42,756 bases of DNA from Planctomycetales bacterium. Lineage in GTDB: Bacteria; Planctomycetota; Planctomycetia; Pirellulales; Lacipirellulaceae. The notes beneath the pieces are model-generated. The model saw nothing but the letters and a program-made list of their open reading frames with translations, was not told the DNA's origin and made no database searches. This document shows positions 1-7,352 of this stretch, in pieces; position 1 is the first letter of the stretch; every line of letters begins with the position of its first letter. A program made the position numbers and the translations under genes. The stretch lies in the NCBI GenBank assembly GCA_020427145.1, contig JAGQOU010000215.1:1-42756 (forward strand), in the 5' to 3' direction.

Positions 1-178
1 CGGTGGGGCCGATCATGAGGATGTTTTTCGGCGCGACTTCCTTGCGTAGCTCCTCGTCGAGCTGCTGCCGTCGCCAGCGGTTGCGCACGGCAATGGCCAC
101 GGCGCGTTTGGCGTCGGCCTGGCCGACAATATGGCGATCCAGCTCGGCAACGATTTCGCGGGGCGTCAGGTTCTTCAC
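1..178 (-). CDS. hslU: HslU, ATPase subunit of the HslUV protease (5' part only)
   Basis: HslU is the AAA+ unfoldase that feeds proteins into the HslV peptidase in the cytoplasm. Only the first 59 codons are inside the window; the gene runs off the left edge. The visible N-terminus reads [20 protein letters not shown], followed by [16 protein letters not shown] and NILMIGPT, which matches the conserved HslU start up to just before the Walker A loop. The GTG start at 178-176 overlaps the hslV stop codon (GTGA), which implies translational coupling. Order hslV-hslU is the normal bacterial arrangement. Assignment is firm despite truncation by the window edge. Confidence 0.93.
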   Translation of the reverse strand, partial: MKNLTPREIVAELDRHIVGQADAKRAVAIAVRNRWRRQQLDEELRKEVAPKNILMIGPT

Positions 179-708
179 GACAGTTCTTCGATCACAAGGT
201 TGCGGTTGGTATAGACGCAAATGTCGCCGGCGATCTCCAGCGACGCCCGGACGATTTCCGCGGCGGACAGGTCGCTGTGGGCGACCAAAGCCCGCGCCGC
301 AGCCATGGCGTAGTTGCCCCCCGAACCAATGCCGAGGATCCCGTCGCTGGGTTGAATGACGTCGCCGGTGCCCGAAACCAACAGCGTGTTCTTGGCGTCC
401 ACCACGGCGACCAGCGCTTCAAGCCGCCGCAAGGCGCGATCCATGCGCCACTCTTTGGCCAATTCCGTGGCCGCGCGGGGCATATTTTGCGGATAGTCTT
501 TCAGTTTGCCTTCGAGCCGTTCCATCAAGGCGAAGGCGTCGGCCGCGGCTCCGGCGAAGCCGACCAGCACGGCGCCGTCCATCAGCTTGCGGATCTTTAC
601 GGCATCGCTTTTGACGACGGCCTGGCCCATGGTCACCTGGCCGTCGCCGCCAACGGCGACTTTGCCGTCGCGGCGAACAGTGAGAATGGTCGTCGAGCGG
701 GTCTTCAT
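175..708 (-). CDS. hslV: HslV, peptidase subunit of the HslUV protease
   Basis: HslV is an N-terminal-threonine peptidase (proteasome beta fold) that forms the proteolytic chamber of HslUV. The protein is 177 residues, the usual family length (E. coli 176). Recognisable blocks are [20 protein letters not shown] near the N-terminus, [19 protein letters not shown] at 41-59, and [16 protein letters not shown] at 126-141. I chose the ATG at 708; another ATG at 723 would add five residues (MPNLA). The expected catalytic Thr is not directly behind Met: the start reads MKTRSTTIL, so a short propeptide must be removed to free Ser5 or Thr6. The frame stays open far upstream (to about 1599), but that part is antisense to the hydrolase gene and is not coding. 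The gene overlaps hslU by four bases. Confidence 0.95.
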   Translation of the reverse strand: MKTRSTTILTVRRDGKVAVGGDGQVTMGQAVVKSDAVKIRKLMDGAVLVGFAGAAADAFALMERLEGKLKDYPQNMPRAATELAKEWRMDRALRRLEALVAVVDAKNTLLVSGTGDVIQPSDGILGIGSGGNYAMAAARALVAHSDLSAAEIVRASLEIAGDICVYTNRNLVIEELS

Positions 709-939
709 GGCGAGGTTCGGCATTGAGACGAGGCGGGAATTGACGGCGGGCAGGTCATTGTCGCCCACTGGCGGCAAATTGGCCAGTGGCCGCTCTGTGA
801 CCGCTGGCAAACGGCGCAGCCGCTTTCTCCTGCCCGTGGCCAATTCTCTTGCGCGAACTGGTCTTTCGGGCGTCGCGTGCGCCCGGGTGACAATTCGCCG
901 GGGCTGCCGGCGCGACGGCGCCGCGGTATGCTGACAGGC

Positions 940-1548
940 ATGAACGACGACCCGCTCATTGACGCCCCCCGCGACCGCTTCGTCCCGCGCAGCCCGGAGT
1001 TGCTGACCGCCGACGCTTCGCTTCTGCTGCTTGTCGACCTGCAGGAGCGATTGCTCGGCGTCCAGCCGCGAGCGGGCGAGATTGTGTGGAACTCCCGCCG
1101 GCTGCTCGACGCCGCCTCGGCCCTGGGCGTGCGTACCGCCGCCACCGAACAGTATCCCGAGAAACTCGGCGCCACCGTGCCGGAATTGCGCGAACGACTT
1201 GCCGAGGCGCCGCTGACGAAGCTCGAGTTCAGCGCCGCCGGGTGCGACGAATTGTGGGCCGCGCTGCCGGACGCGGGTATCGACCGCGTCGTCGTGTGCG
1301 GCATCGAGTCGCACGTGTGCGTGTCGCAGACGGTGCTCGACCTGTTGGCCGCCGCGTACCGCGTGTACGTGCCGGTGGACGCGGCAGGGTCTCGCTTCGC
1401 CAGCGACCACGAAACGGCCCTGCGTCGCCTGGAAGGGGCCGGCGCCGTGCTCACCACCACCGAAGCGGTGATGTTCGAATGGTGCCAATCGGCCGCCGCC
1501 CCGGCGTTCAAGCGGATCAGCGCTCTGGCGAAAGAGACGAGCCCGTAG
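940..1548 (+). CDS. Isochorismatase-family cysteine hydrolase
   Basis: A 202-residue protein of the isochorismatase-like hydrolase superfamily, which includes amidases, nicotinamidases and isochorismatases. The family catalytic triad is visible: Asp33 in [11 protein letters not shown], Lys94 in PLTKLEFS, and Cys127 in [12 protein letters not shown]. The GIE-HVCV block is typical of the small single-domain members; the substrate cannot be deduced. The ATG at 940 (MNDDPLID) is preferred because the sequence before it is Arg-rich and lacks family similarity; in-frame alternatives are GTG 877 and ATG 928. It is divergent from hslV with about 230 bases between them, which must hold both promoters. 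It is probably transcribed alone. Confidence 0.88.
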   Translation: MNDDPLIDAPRDRFVPRSPELLTADASLLLLVDLQERLLGVQPRAGEIVWNSRRLLDAASALGVRTAATEQYPEKLGATVPELRERLAEAPLTKLEFSAAGCDELWAALPDAGIDRVVVCGIESHVCVSQTVLDLLAAAYRVYVPVDAAGSRFASDHETALRRLEGAGAVLTTTEAVMFEWCQSAAAPAFKRISALAKETSP

Positions 1549-1696
1549 GTCGCACGGGAAATCTCGACGTTCGGCGTCGCATCGCACATTGCGGGACAAG
1601 AAAACGCCGCCGAGCCGCTCGAAAATCCGTTGGTTCGCGGGTATCCTGACGGTTCACGACTTTTCCTTCTCGCCCTGCTGCCGGAGATCACTCGCC

Positions 1697-2842
1697 ATGT
1701 TGCGGCTTCGATTCTCGTGCTTTGTCGCTCTCGCCCTCAGTTGCATGGTCGCCTCATCGGCCAACGCCCACGTCCACGCTTTCAAGTTCGGCGAGACGCC
1801 GGATGGCGAGATGGTGAAGGTGTACACCATGAAGAGCGACAACGGCGCCTACATCGAAATCCTCACCCTGGGCGCCACGATTCGCAAGATCGAGGTGCCG
1901 GACAAAGACGGCAATGTGGCCGATGTGGTGTTCGGGTTTGACAACGTCGAGGATTACCTCAGCGACGAGAACCAGTACTTCGGCGCCGTGGTCGGGCGGT
2001 ACGGCAACCGCATCGCCGACGGCAAGTTCACGATTGACGACGAGGAGTATCAGTTGGCCACGAACGACCCGCCCAATCACTTGCATGGCGGCGGCGATCG
2101 GGCGTTGTCGAAGGTCGTGTGGAAGGCCAAGCGGTTTGAGAGCGAAACGGAACGCGGCGTCACGATGTGGTACACCAGTCCCGACGGCGAAGAGGGCTAC
2201 CCGGGAGAGTTGTCAGCCCGCGTGACCTACACGCTCAACAACGACAACGAACTGCGGATTGATTTCGAGGCGACCACTGACAAGGCGACCGTGCTCAATC
2301 TGACGAACCACGCCTACTTCAACCTGCACGGCGCCGGGTCGCCGACGATCAACGATCACGAGCTCATGATCAACGCCGATCGGTACACGCCGGTCGACGA
2401 CACGCTGATCACGACGGGCGAGCTCGCACCGGTCGAGGGCACGCCGCTGGACTTCCGGACGTTTCATACGATTGGCGAGCGCGTGGACGAGTTTGGCTAC
2501 GCGAAGGGCGCCGGCTACGATCACAACTTTGTGATCAACCGCGACGACGCCCAAGAGGGCGAGGTGATCACCGCCGCGGTGCTGCGAGATCCGGAATCGG
2601 GCCGCCAACTGACGGTCAAAACCGATCAGCCGGGCGTGCAATTCTATGGCGGGAACTTCCTGCACGGCCAGATCGGCAAGGACGGCCAGGTCTACAAGAA
2701 ACGCAGCGGCTGCTGCCTGGAGACGCAGGTGTTTCCCGACTCGCCTAACAAGCAGGGCAAGGAAGGCTGGCCCAACGCGGTGCTGCGCCCCGGCGAGACG
2801 TATCGCCATGTGCAGCAGTTTGGGTTTGGGGTGACGGAGTGA
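1697..2842 (+). CDS. galM: Aldose 1-epimerase (mutarotase), exported
   Basis: Interconverts alpha and beta anomers of aldoses such as galactose and glucose. The protein has 381 residues; the first 24 (MLRLRFSCFVALALS... ending ANA) form a Sec signal peptide, so this is a periplasmic form rather than the cytoplasmic Leloir enzyme. Family catalytic residues are in place: His130 in NHLHGGGD, His205 in LTNHAYFNLHG, and Glu342 in CLETQVFPDSPN. RYGNRIADGKF (101-111) is also a family block. A GGAGA at about 1683 precedes the ATG at 1697 and fixes the start; the open frame upstream to 1589 is not needed. It ends 30 bases before the convergent ATPase gene. An exported mutarotase fits a polysaccharide-degrading lifestyle. 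Confidence 0.93.
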   Translation: MLRLRFSCFVALALSCMVASSANAHVHAFKFGETPDGEMVKVYTMKSDNGAYIEILTLGATIRKIEVPDKDGNVADVVFGFDNVEDYLSDENQYFGAVVGRYGNRIADGKFTIDDEEYQLATNDPPNHLHGGGDRALSKVVWKAKRFESETERGVTMWYTSPDGEEGYPGELSARVTYTLNNDNELRIDFEATTDKATVLNLTNHAYFNLHGAGSPTINDHELMINADRYTPVDDTLITTGELAPVEGTPLDFRTFHTIGERVDEFGYAKGAGYDHNFVINRDDAQEGEVITAAVLRDPESGRQLTVKTDQPGVQFYGGNFLHGQIGKDGQVYKKRSGCCLETQVFPDSPNKQGKEGWPNAVLRPGETYRHVQQFGFGVTE

Positions 2843-2871
2843 CGCGCGAATAGGTCAATCGGATCTGCTGC

Positions 2872-3621
2872 CTAATCCGCTTCCGATTCGTCCAGCAACA
2901 GCCGCAGCGCCCGTTCGGGGGCGTTCAGAAAAGCGTGCGTGACTCGGTAGTGCTCTGTGTCGCGGTAGGCGATCTCGCGGATGCCAGCGGCCGTGAATTC
3001 GTAAATGAGTGCGTTGGGGTAGGCCATGATGATCGGCGAGTGCGTGGCAATGATGAATTGCGACTCGCGCTGCACCAGTTCGTCGAGCGCCACCAGGAAC
3101 GCCAGCTGCCGCTGCGGCGAGAGCGCGGCCTCCGGTTCGTCGAGCAGGTAGAGCCCGTCGCCGCGCAGGCGGTTGGTCATCAGTTCGATAAAGGACTCGC
3201 CGTGCGACTGGGCGTGGTAGGACCGACTGCCGTAGAGCCCCGTGACGCCCAGGCGATCGATCTCGCTGGCCACGTTGTAAAAGCTTTCGGCCCGTAAGAA
3301 GAAGCCGTCGCTGCGGCGGCGGCCGCGAGCGCTACGACTGGGGCGGATCCACTTGTGCAGATCCGAATGCGAGTCTTGCGTGGTGAAATTAAAACTGCGC
3401 GTTCCCCCTTCGGCGTTGAATCCCTCGGCCACGGCGATCGCTTCCAGCAGCGTGCTCTTGCCGCTGCCGTTCTCGCCGATGAAGAACGTGACGTGCGGGT
3501 GGAGCTTTAGCGACGTGAGCGAGCGAAGAGCGGGCAACTCGCCGGCGTACGGGGCGTTGAGCTCCGCGCGAGAACGGTCGACTCCGATTGCCAACAGATG
3601 CGGCAGGTAGGAGTGCGACAT
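2872..3621 (-). CDS. AAA/ABC-type ATPase, stand-alone
   Basis: A 249-residue single-domain ATPase with ABC/SMC-like head architecture. Visible motifs are Walker A GENGSGKST (49-57), a signature-like SHGESF (139-144), Walker B LYLLDEPEAALS (157-168), and a switch histidine in IIATHSPI (His194). It belongs to the predicted-ATPase families (AAA_21/AAA_15 type) that resemble RecF/OLD heads. There is no transmembrane segment, so it is not a transporter subunit by itself, and no permease or nuclease partner is adjacent. The start is set by GGAGGA about nine bases before the ATG. It is followed leftward only by the convergent galM. The role is unknown; DNA or RNA metabolism or a toxin-antitoxin-like ATPase are both possible. 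Confidence 0.8.
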   Translation of the reverse strand: MSHSYLPHLLAIGVDRSRAELNAPYAGELPALRSLTSLKLHPHVTFFIGENGSGKSTLLEAIAVAEGFNAEGGTRSFNFTTQDSHSDLHKWIRPSRSARGRRRSDGFFLRAESFYNVASEIDRLGVTGLYGSRSYHAQSHGESFIELMTNRLRGDGLYLLDEPEAALSPQRQLAFLVALDELVQRESQFIIATHSPIIMAYPNALIYEFTAAGIREIAYRDTEHYRVTHAFLNAPERALRLLLDESEAD

Positions 3622-3663
3622 GGCGACGAATCCTCCAGTGCGTTTGCGGAAATCAAGGGCGTC

Positions 3664-4770
3664 CTAATGGGGCGGCGGGTCGGGCAACTGGCGTACGGTC
3701 CCCGGCTTGACCGGCTCGTGACGCAGCGCACTGGCGACGGCCGCGAAGCAAAGCTCCAGGCTGCGGAGATTGTTGCGCGCACTGTGCGTCGGCTGTCGGC
3801 CTTCCTCGATCGCGCACAACAGCTCGCCCATCGTGCCGTGAAATCCGTCGGGAAACCACGACCCGGCGAGCGTCGGACGGAAGCTGCCCGCGGCGCTGTT
3901 CCACTCGACGGTCTGCTCGTTCACGTCGACGCCAAAGCTGCGCAGCGAGCCCGTGCTGCCCGCGATGAAGACGTCGTCGAGCGGCCCTTCGGTGACATGG
4001 CCGTCAAAGACGAGCGTGGCCTGGGCGTCGGCGTATTCGATGGCGGCTTGCCCCAGCAAGGCCGGCATGACGCGCTGCGTGGGCGACTTGACCGTTGAGG
4101 CGTAGACGCGCTGCGGTCGACGGTCGCCCATCGCGGTGGTGAGAAAATCGAACCAGTGAATGGCGAAGTCGTACAGCATGAGGTGGTAGACCTGCTCGAA
4201 CGCCGTGCCCTCGACCCAGTGGTGGTTCCAGTGGACGCCACAGTGAACGGCGGCGACCTCGCCCACCAAACCGGCGCGCACGGCCTCTCGCAGCCAACTG
4301 AAATGGGGCGCCCAGCGGCCGTTCTGATTGACCGCCAACAGCACGCCCTGCTTGTCGGCCAGGTCGGCCAGCCGCTCGCCCTCGTCCAAGTCCAGCACGA
4401 ACGGCTTCTGGCTGAGCACATGCTTGCCCGCGCACAGGGCGTCGGCCACCAACGGCACGCGAACTTCCGGGTGCGTCGTGACGTCAACGACCTGGACCTC
4501 GTCGAGCGCGAGCAACTTGCGGTGATCGGTCATCGCCATCGCGTCGGGATAGAACTCGTCGCGGCGGGCGATGGCGGCCTCTTCGTTAACGTCGCACAGT
4601 GCGAGGACCCGGTAGCCGGCCGCGCGATACGCCGTGAGGTGGTACTGGGTGATGCCGCCGCAGCCAATCAGGCCAATGGCCGGCGTCTCGCCCGCAGGAT
4701 CGCGCGGCAGGTAGGGCAATGCCGCAACGTCAGTCAAAGCCGTGGATTTGGGGGCGATCGCGTCGGACAT
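3664..4770 (-). CDS. Gfo/Idh/MocA-family NAD(P)-dependent oxidoreductase
   Basis: A 368-residue oxidoreductase of the glucose-fructose oxidoreductase / inositol dehydrogenase family, a family strongly expanded in planctomycetes. The Rossmann fold starts with AIGLIGCGGITQYHL (31-45), with the NAD loop LALCDVNEEAA following. The usual EKP motif appears as SQKPF (Lys122 is the expected catalytic-region lysine). The C-terminal alpha/beta domain contains CGVHWNHHWVEGTAFEQVYH and the DFAIHWFDF block, where the His residues are typical active-site members. The sugar substrate cannot be told. The ATG at 4770 is preceded by no strong Shine-Dalgarno. It lies upstream of the ATPase gene on the same strand (42-base gap) and may be co-transcribed with it. 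It is divergent from the response regulator, with about 283 bases between. Confidence 0.9.
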   Translation of the reverse strand: MSDAIAPKSTALTDVAALPYLPRDPAGETPAIGLIGCGGITQYHLTAYRAAGYRVLALCDVNEEAAIARRDEFYPDAMAMTDHRKLLALDEVQVVDVTTHPEVRVPLVADALCAGKHVLSQKPFVLDLDEGERLADLADKQGVLLAVNQNGRWAPHFSWLREAVRAGLVGEVAAVHCGVHWNHHWVEGTAFEQVYHLMLYDFAIHWFDFLTTAMGDRRPQRVYASTVKSPTQRVMPALLGQAAIEYADAQATLVFDGHVTEGPLDDVFIAGSTGSLRSFGVDVNEQTVEWNSAAGSFRPTLAGSWFPDGFHGTMGELLCAIEEGRQPTHSARNNLRSLELCFAAVASALRHEPVKPGTVRQLPDPPPH

Positions 4771-5053
4771 AGCGTGCTTCGTTTCGAATCGGGAGTCGGA
4801 GGGCCCTCGCTGTGTCGCGAATCCAGGCCCCGTGCGGCAGGTTTACAGGGTCCCGCGACCACGAACAAGGGGCTGATTCGCTGCAAGCGGGCAGCAGGCG
4901 GGTTGCAAAACAGGGCCATCTCGGTATGGTGAATAGCTTCCGCATTTTCTGCCGGCGCTAGGGCGCTCGGCCGGTTTGCGGCAGGCTCGGCTCCCTGATA
5001 GCAGGGCGAGACAACGCCGAGCCGCTGGAATCCCCCAGGACGCACGACGACCC

Positions 5054-5449
5054 ATGGCCAAGAAAAAAGCCGCCGCATCCGCCGCGGCCAAACGAGTACT
5101 GCTGGTTGACGACGATGCCGAGATCATCGAATCGCTGCGGCTGGCGCTCGAATCAGAGAAGCTTGAGGTGCTGATCGCCCGCGACGGCAATCAGGGCCTG
5201 GCGCTCATCGAACGCGAGAATCCCGACCTCGTGATTCTCGACATGATGATGCCCAAGCGAAGCGGGTTTCTGGTGCTCGAACGGCTCAAGCGCCTGGGCG
5301 AAAAGAAGCAGCGGATCATCATGATCACCGCCAACGAAGGCAATCGCCACAAGGCCTACGCCGAGATGCTGGGCGTCGACGATTACGTCCGCAAGCCCTT
5401 CCCCATGGATCGGCTCATCCAAAGCGTGAAGCGACTGCTGGGCGAATAG
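5054..5449 (+). CDS. Single-domain response regulator (CheY-like receiver)
   Basis: A 131-residue protein consisting of a lysine/alanine-rich leader (MAKKKAAASAAAK) and one receiver domain. The acidic pocket (Asp19-Asp21 in LLVDDDAE), phospho-acceptor Asp63 in LVILDMMMP, Thr92 in IMITAN, and Lys114 in YVRKPF are all present, so it should be phosphorylated by a histidine kinase. There is no output domain; the function would be a phosphorelay or protein-protein switch. No kinase gene is adjacent, so the partner is unknown. The start at 5054 is chosen because the family begins here; the frame upstream to 4976 is Arg-rich and unlikely. Two strong hairpins follow directly after the stop codon. Confidence 0.9.
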   Translation: MAKKKAAASAAAKRVLLVDDDAEIIESLRLALESEKLEVLIARDGNQGLALIERENPDLVILDMMMPKRSGFLVLERLKRLGEKKQRIIMITANEGNRHKAYAEMLGVDDYVRKPFPMDRLIQSVKRLLGE

Positions 5450-5459
5450 TCCTCGGGAC

Positions 5460-5510
5460 GCCGCCCGCCTTCGGGCGGCTGAGGATGGCCGACGGCCCTT
5501 GGCCGTCGGG
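5460..5510 (+). terminator. Tandem GC-rich hairpins after the response regulator
   Basis: Two adjacent perfect inverted repeats lie between the convergent genes. The first is GCCGCCCG/CGGGCGGC around 5460-5479 with a 4-base loop. The second is CCGACGGCC at 5489-5497 pairing with GGCCGTCGG at 5501-5509 with a 3-base loop. Neither is followed by a good T tract, so they could end transcription in both directions, or simply stabilise 3' ends. Confidence 0.6.
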
Positions 5511-5574
5511 CAAGGTCTCTGCGAGCGGCGCACGATGCACAATTCGGTCGCGTGACGCCGTTTCGAAAACGGCG

Positions 5575-6318
5575 TCAGTCCAGCGCTATCGTTCGTGCGA
5601 GCGGCTGCAGCACCGATTCGATGACGTAGTTGTCGACCACTTCGCGGCAGAGTTTCCACAGCCGGTCGAGCGTCGTGAGGTACGTCTGGTCGGCCGCCAG
5701 CGATCCGTACTGCCGGGCCGTCACGTACACGCTCAGCTGCTCCTCCTGGAACTCGCCGGTGCGAATCTGGTAGGCGTTGGTGCGGGCCTCCATGCTCACG
5801 CGACATTGCACGCGGCATTCTTCATCGAGCGCGAACGTAAACGACGGTTCGTGATTGATGATCGTGGCGCCGGGCAGGTTCGACAGCCGCTCGAACGCCG
5901 GGCAGACGCCGAGCGCCTCGGTAATGAGGCTGTTGTGGTTGCCCCGATAGGTAAAGTCGAACCCCATCAGCAGGTCGAGCGCTTCGCAATCCAGCGGGCT
6001 CACTGACAGCGCGTACGGGGCCAGTTCCAGCGCCAGCCGATGCTGATCGATCGCATCTTCGACGTCGGCCGGGTTGACCTGGCCCGAGCAAATCCGCCGC
6101 GGCTCGATCGAGCACCACCGGTAGTCCCCGCGATCCTTGTCCTCCTCCAGGATGAAATCGTTCTTGTCCCGAGAGTAGAAGTTCCGCATCTCGGGATACT
6201 TCTTCTGGATCTGCTCGAAGTAATGGAGGACCGTCTCGCGGCTGCTGGGCAACTCCATCTCGGTGCTGAGATTCATATTCACGTAGAAATCGTCAGCATG
6301 AGAGCTGTAGGGATTCAT
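5575..6318 (-). CDS. Unrecognised 247-residue protein
   Basis: I do not recognise this family. The protein is 247 residues, soluble, acidic at the start (MNPYSSHADDFYVNMNLSTE) and without signal peptide or membrane segment. A central part reads FTYRGNHNSLITEALG, and the C-terminal third is rich in aromatic and charged residues (YLTTLDRLWKLCREVVDNY). There is a charged segment FYSRDKNDFILEEDKDRGDY near residue 50. Codon use (GC-rich third positions) and an ORF free of stops support a real gene. The start ATG at 6318 has AGGACG about eight bases upstream. Convergent with the response regulator; no functional link is implied by that. It resembles the sort of conserved planctomycete protein of unknown function, but this is an impression, not a search result. 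Confidence 0.75.
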   Translation of the reverse strand: MNPYSSHADDFYVNMNLSTEMELPSSRETVLHYFEQIQKKYPEMRNFYSRDKNDFILEEDKDRGDYRWCSIEPRRICSGQVNPADVEDAIDQHRLALELAPYALSVSPLDCEALDLLMGFDFTYRGNHNSLITEALGVCPAFERLSNLPGATIINHEPSFTFALDEECRVQCRVSMEARTNAYQIRTGEFQEEQLSVYVTARQYGSLAADQTYLTTLDRLWKLCREVVDNYVIESVLQPLARTIALD

Positions 6319-6661
6319 CGGAGCGGCGTCCTGTCGGAAAAATACGGCGGGCCGTGGGCGGCATCCTCAGCCGCAAGTATAGGGTCAGTGGGAAAAGAGT
6401 GTCAAAAGGGGCCGGCTGCCGTGCGATGGGGCGGCCTGGAGCGCCGTGAGAAATGCTGTTGGCAGCGGTTGCCCTGCGCGACAGTTTGACGGCTGGGGCG
6501 AGCTTGCCGTTGGCATGTTGGTTTTTGGCGAAGTTGTGCGGTGATTGCTCGCCAGGGGTCGTCGCTTTCGATAAGCTGGCGTAACGCTGGAGTATGGAAT
6601 TGTTCAACACAGTTCAATGGCCAGCGAAGTCGCCGCCCCGCCCTTGCCAGGGAGCCTTACC
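6319..6661. other. Gene-free divergent intergenic region
   Basis: About 340 bases between the leftward unknown gene and the rightward alkyl-transferase. It must hold both promoters. I see no convincing conserved -35/-10 pair, no tRNA-like fold and no strong inverted repeat. The short open frames here have no recognisable product. Confidence 0.5.
6649..6654 (+). promoter_or_regulatory. Shine-Dalgarno deciding the start of the alkyl-transferase
   Basis: AGGGAG lies seven bases before the ATG at 6662. The other in-frame ATG at 6617 has no such site, so 6662 is the preferred start. Confidence 0.6.
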
Positions 6662-7240
6662 ATGTTGGTGCTCGACAAGCCGCAATCGACCGATCTGGAC
6701 GTGCTGAGTACCGCCAGCGAACTGGGATTCCTCGCCGTCGCCGTGCGCAACGAGCGCGTCTGCGGGTTGAGCTTCGGCGACGAAACGGCGGCGCAGGCTG
6801 AGTCGCGGGTGCATCGGATCGCCAGCGAGGAGGCCGTCGCTGCGGCGGCGCGAACTGCCGCTCGCACCGCGACGCCGCTGGACGCCGTCGCTTTGTTGGA
6901 GCGGCTGGTGCGGTACGCCGCCGGCGCGGCCGACGATTTCTTCGACGTGCCGGTGCTGCTCGGCGCGATGACGCCCTTCCAACGCCGGGTGGTCGCGTCG
7001 TGCCGGGCGATTCCGTGCGGCAGCACGCGCACCTACGGACAGCTGGCGGCGTCGGCCGGCAGCCCGGGAGCCGCTCGGGCGGTCGGGCAGGTCATGGCCA
7101 GCAATCGCATTCCGCTGATTGTGCCGTGTCATCGGGTTATCGCGGCCAGCGGCGGTCTGGGCGGCTTTTCCGCTCCCCAGGGCGTGGTCATGAAGAAACG
7201 CCTGCTAGCCATGGAACAGCTAGCAGCCGCTCAGAACTGA
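6662..7240 (+). CDS. ogt: Methylated-DNA-protein-cysteine S-methyltransferase
   Basis: A suicide repair enzyme that removes alkyl groups from O6 of guanine by transferring them to its own cysteine. The protein has 192 residues from the ATG at 6662. The active-site block is LIVPCHRVI with acceptor Cys156. The helix-turn-helix DNA-binding part is visible as TPFQRRVVASCRAIPCGSTR followed by TYGQLAASAGSPGAARAVGQ; the Arg finger and the Asn in SNRIPL are family-typical. The N-terminal domain (about 1-95) is divergent. No Ada-type metal domain or AraC domain is fused, so it is an Ogt/MGMT-type stand-alone enzyme. It is followed 112 bases downstream by the metalloprotease gene on the same strand, which has its own Shine-Dalgarno. 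Confidence 0.93.
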   Translation: MLVLDKPQSTDLDVLSTASELGFLAVAVRNERVCGLSFGDETAAQAESRVHRIASEEAVAAAARTAARTATPLDAVALLERLVRYAAGAADDFFDVPVLLGAMTPFQRRVVASCRAIPCGSTRTYGQLAASAGSPGAARAVGQVMASNRIPLIVPCHRVIAASGGLGGFSAPQGVVMKKRLLAMEQLAAAQN

Positions 7241-7338
7241 AAAAGCGGTTGTTGTCGCCGTGGCGGCGATGATAATGGCAGCATCGGGGGCAATCGCGTC
7301 GCCCGCGCTGTTGGCGACGCGCCGGGAACAGAGGCATC

Positions 7339-7344
7339 AGGAGG
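7339..7344 (+). promoter_or_regulatory. Strong Shine-Dalgarno before a GTG start
   Basis: AGGAGG sits eight bases before the GTG at 7353. It decides the start of the metalloprotease: from this GTG the protein begins directly with a signal peptide, whereas the open frame from 7260 would add 31 unlikely residues. Confidence 0.75.
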
Positions 7345-7352
7345 CGCAAGCT

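Noticed and set aside
709..1599. Leftward open frame continuing upstream of hslV
   Set aside because: It is antisense to the isochorismatase-like gene, Arg/His-rich and without motif. It is an effect of high GC content.
7231..7352. Longer N-terminus of the metalloprotease from 7260
   Set aside because: The strong AGGAGG site before GTG 7353 and the signal peptide beginning there make the upstream residues unlikely.
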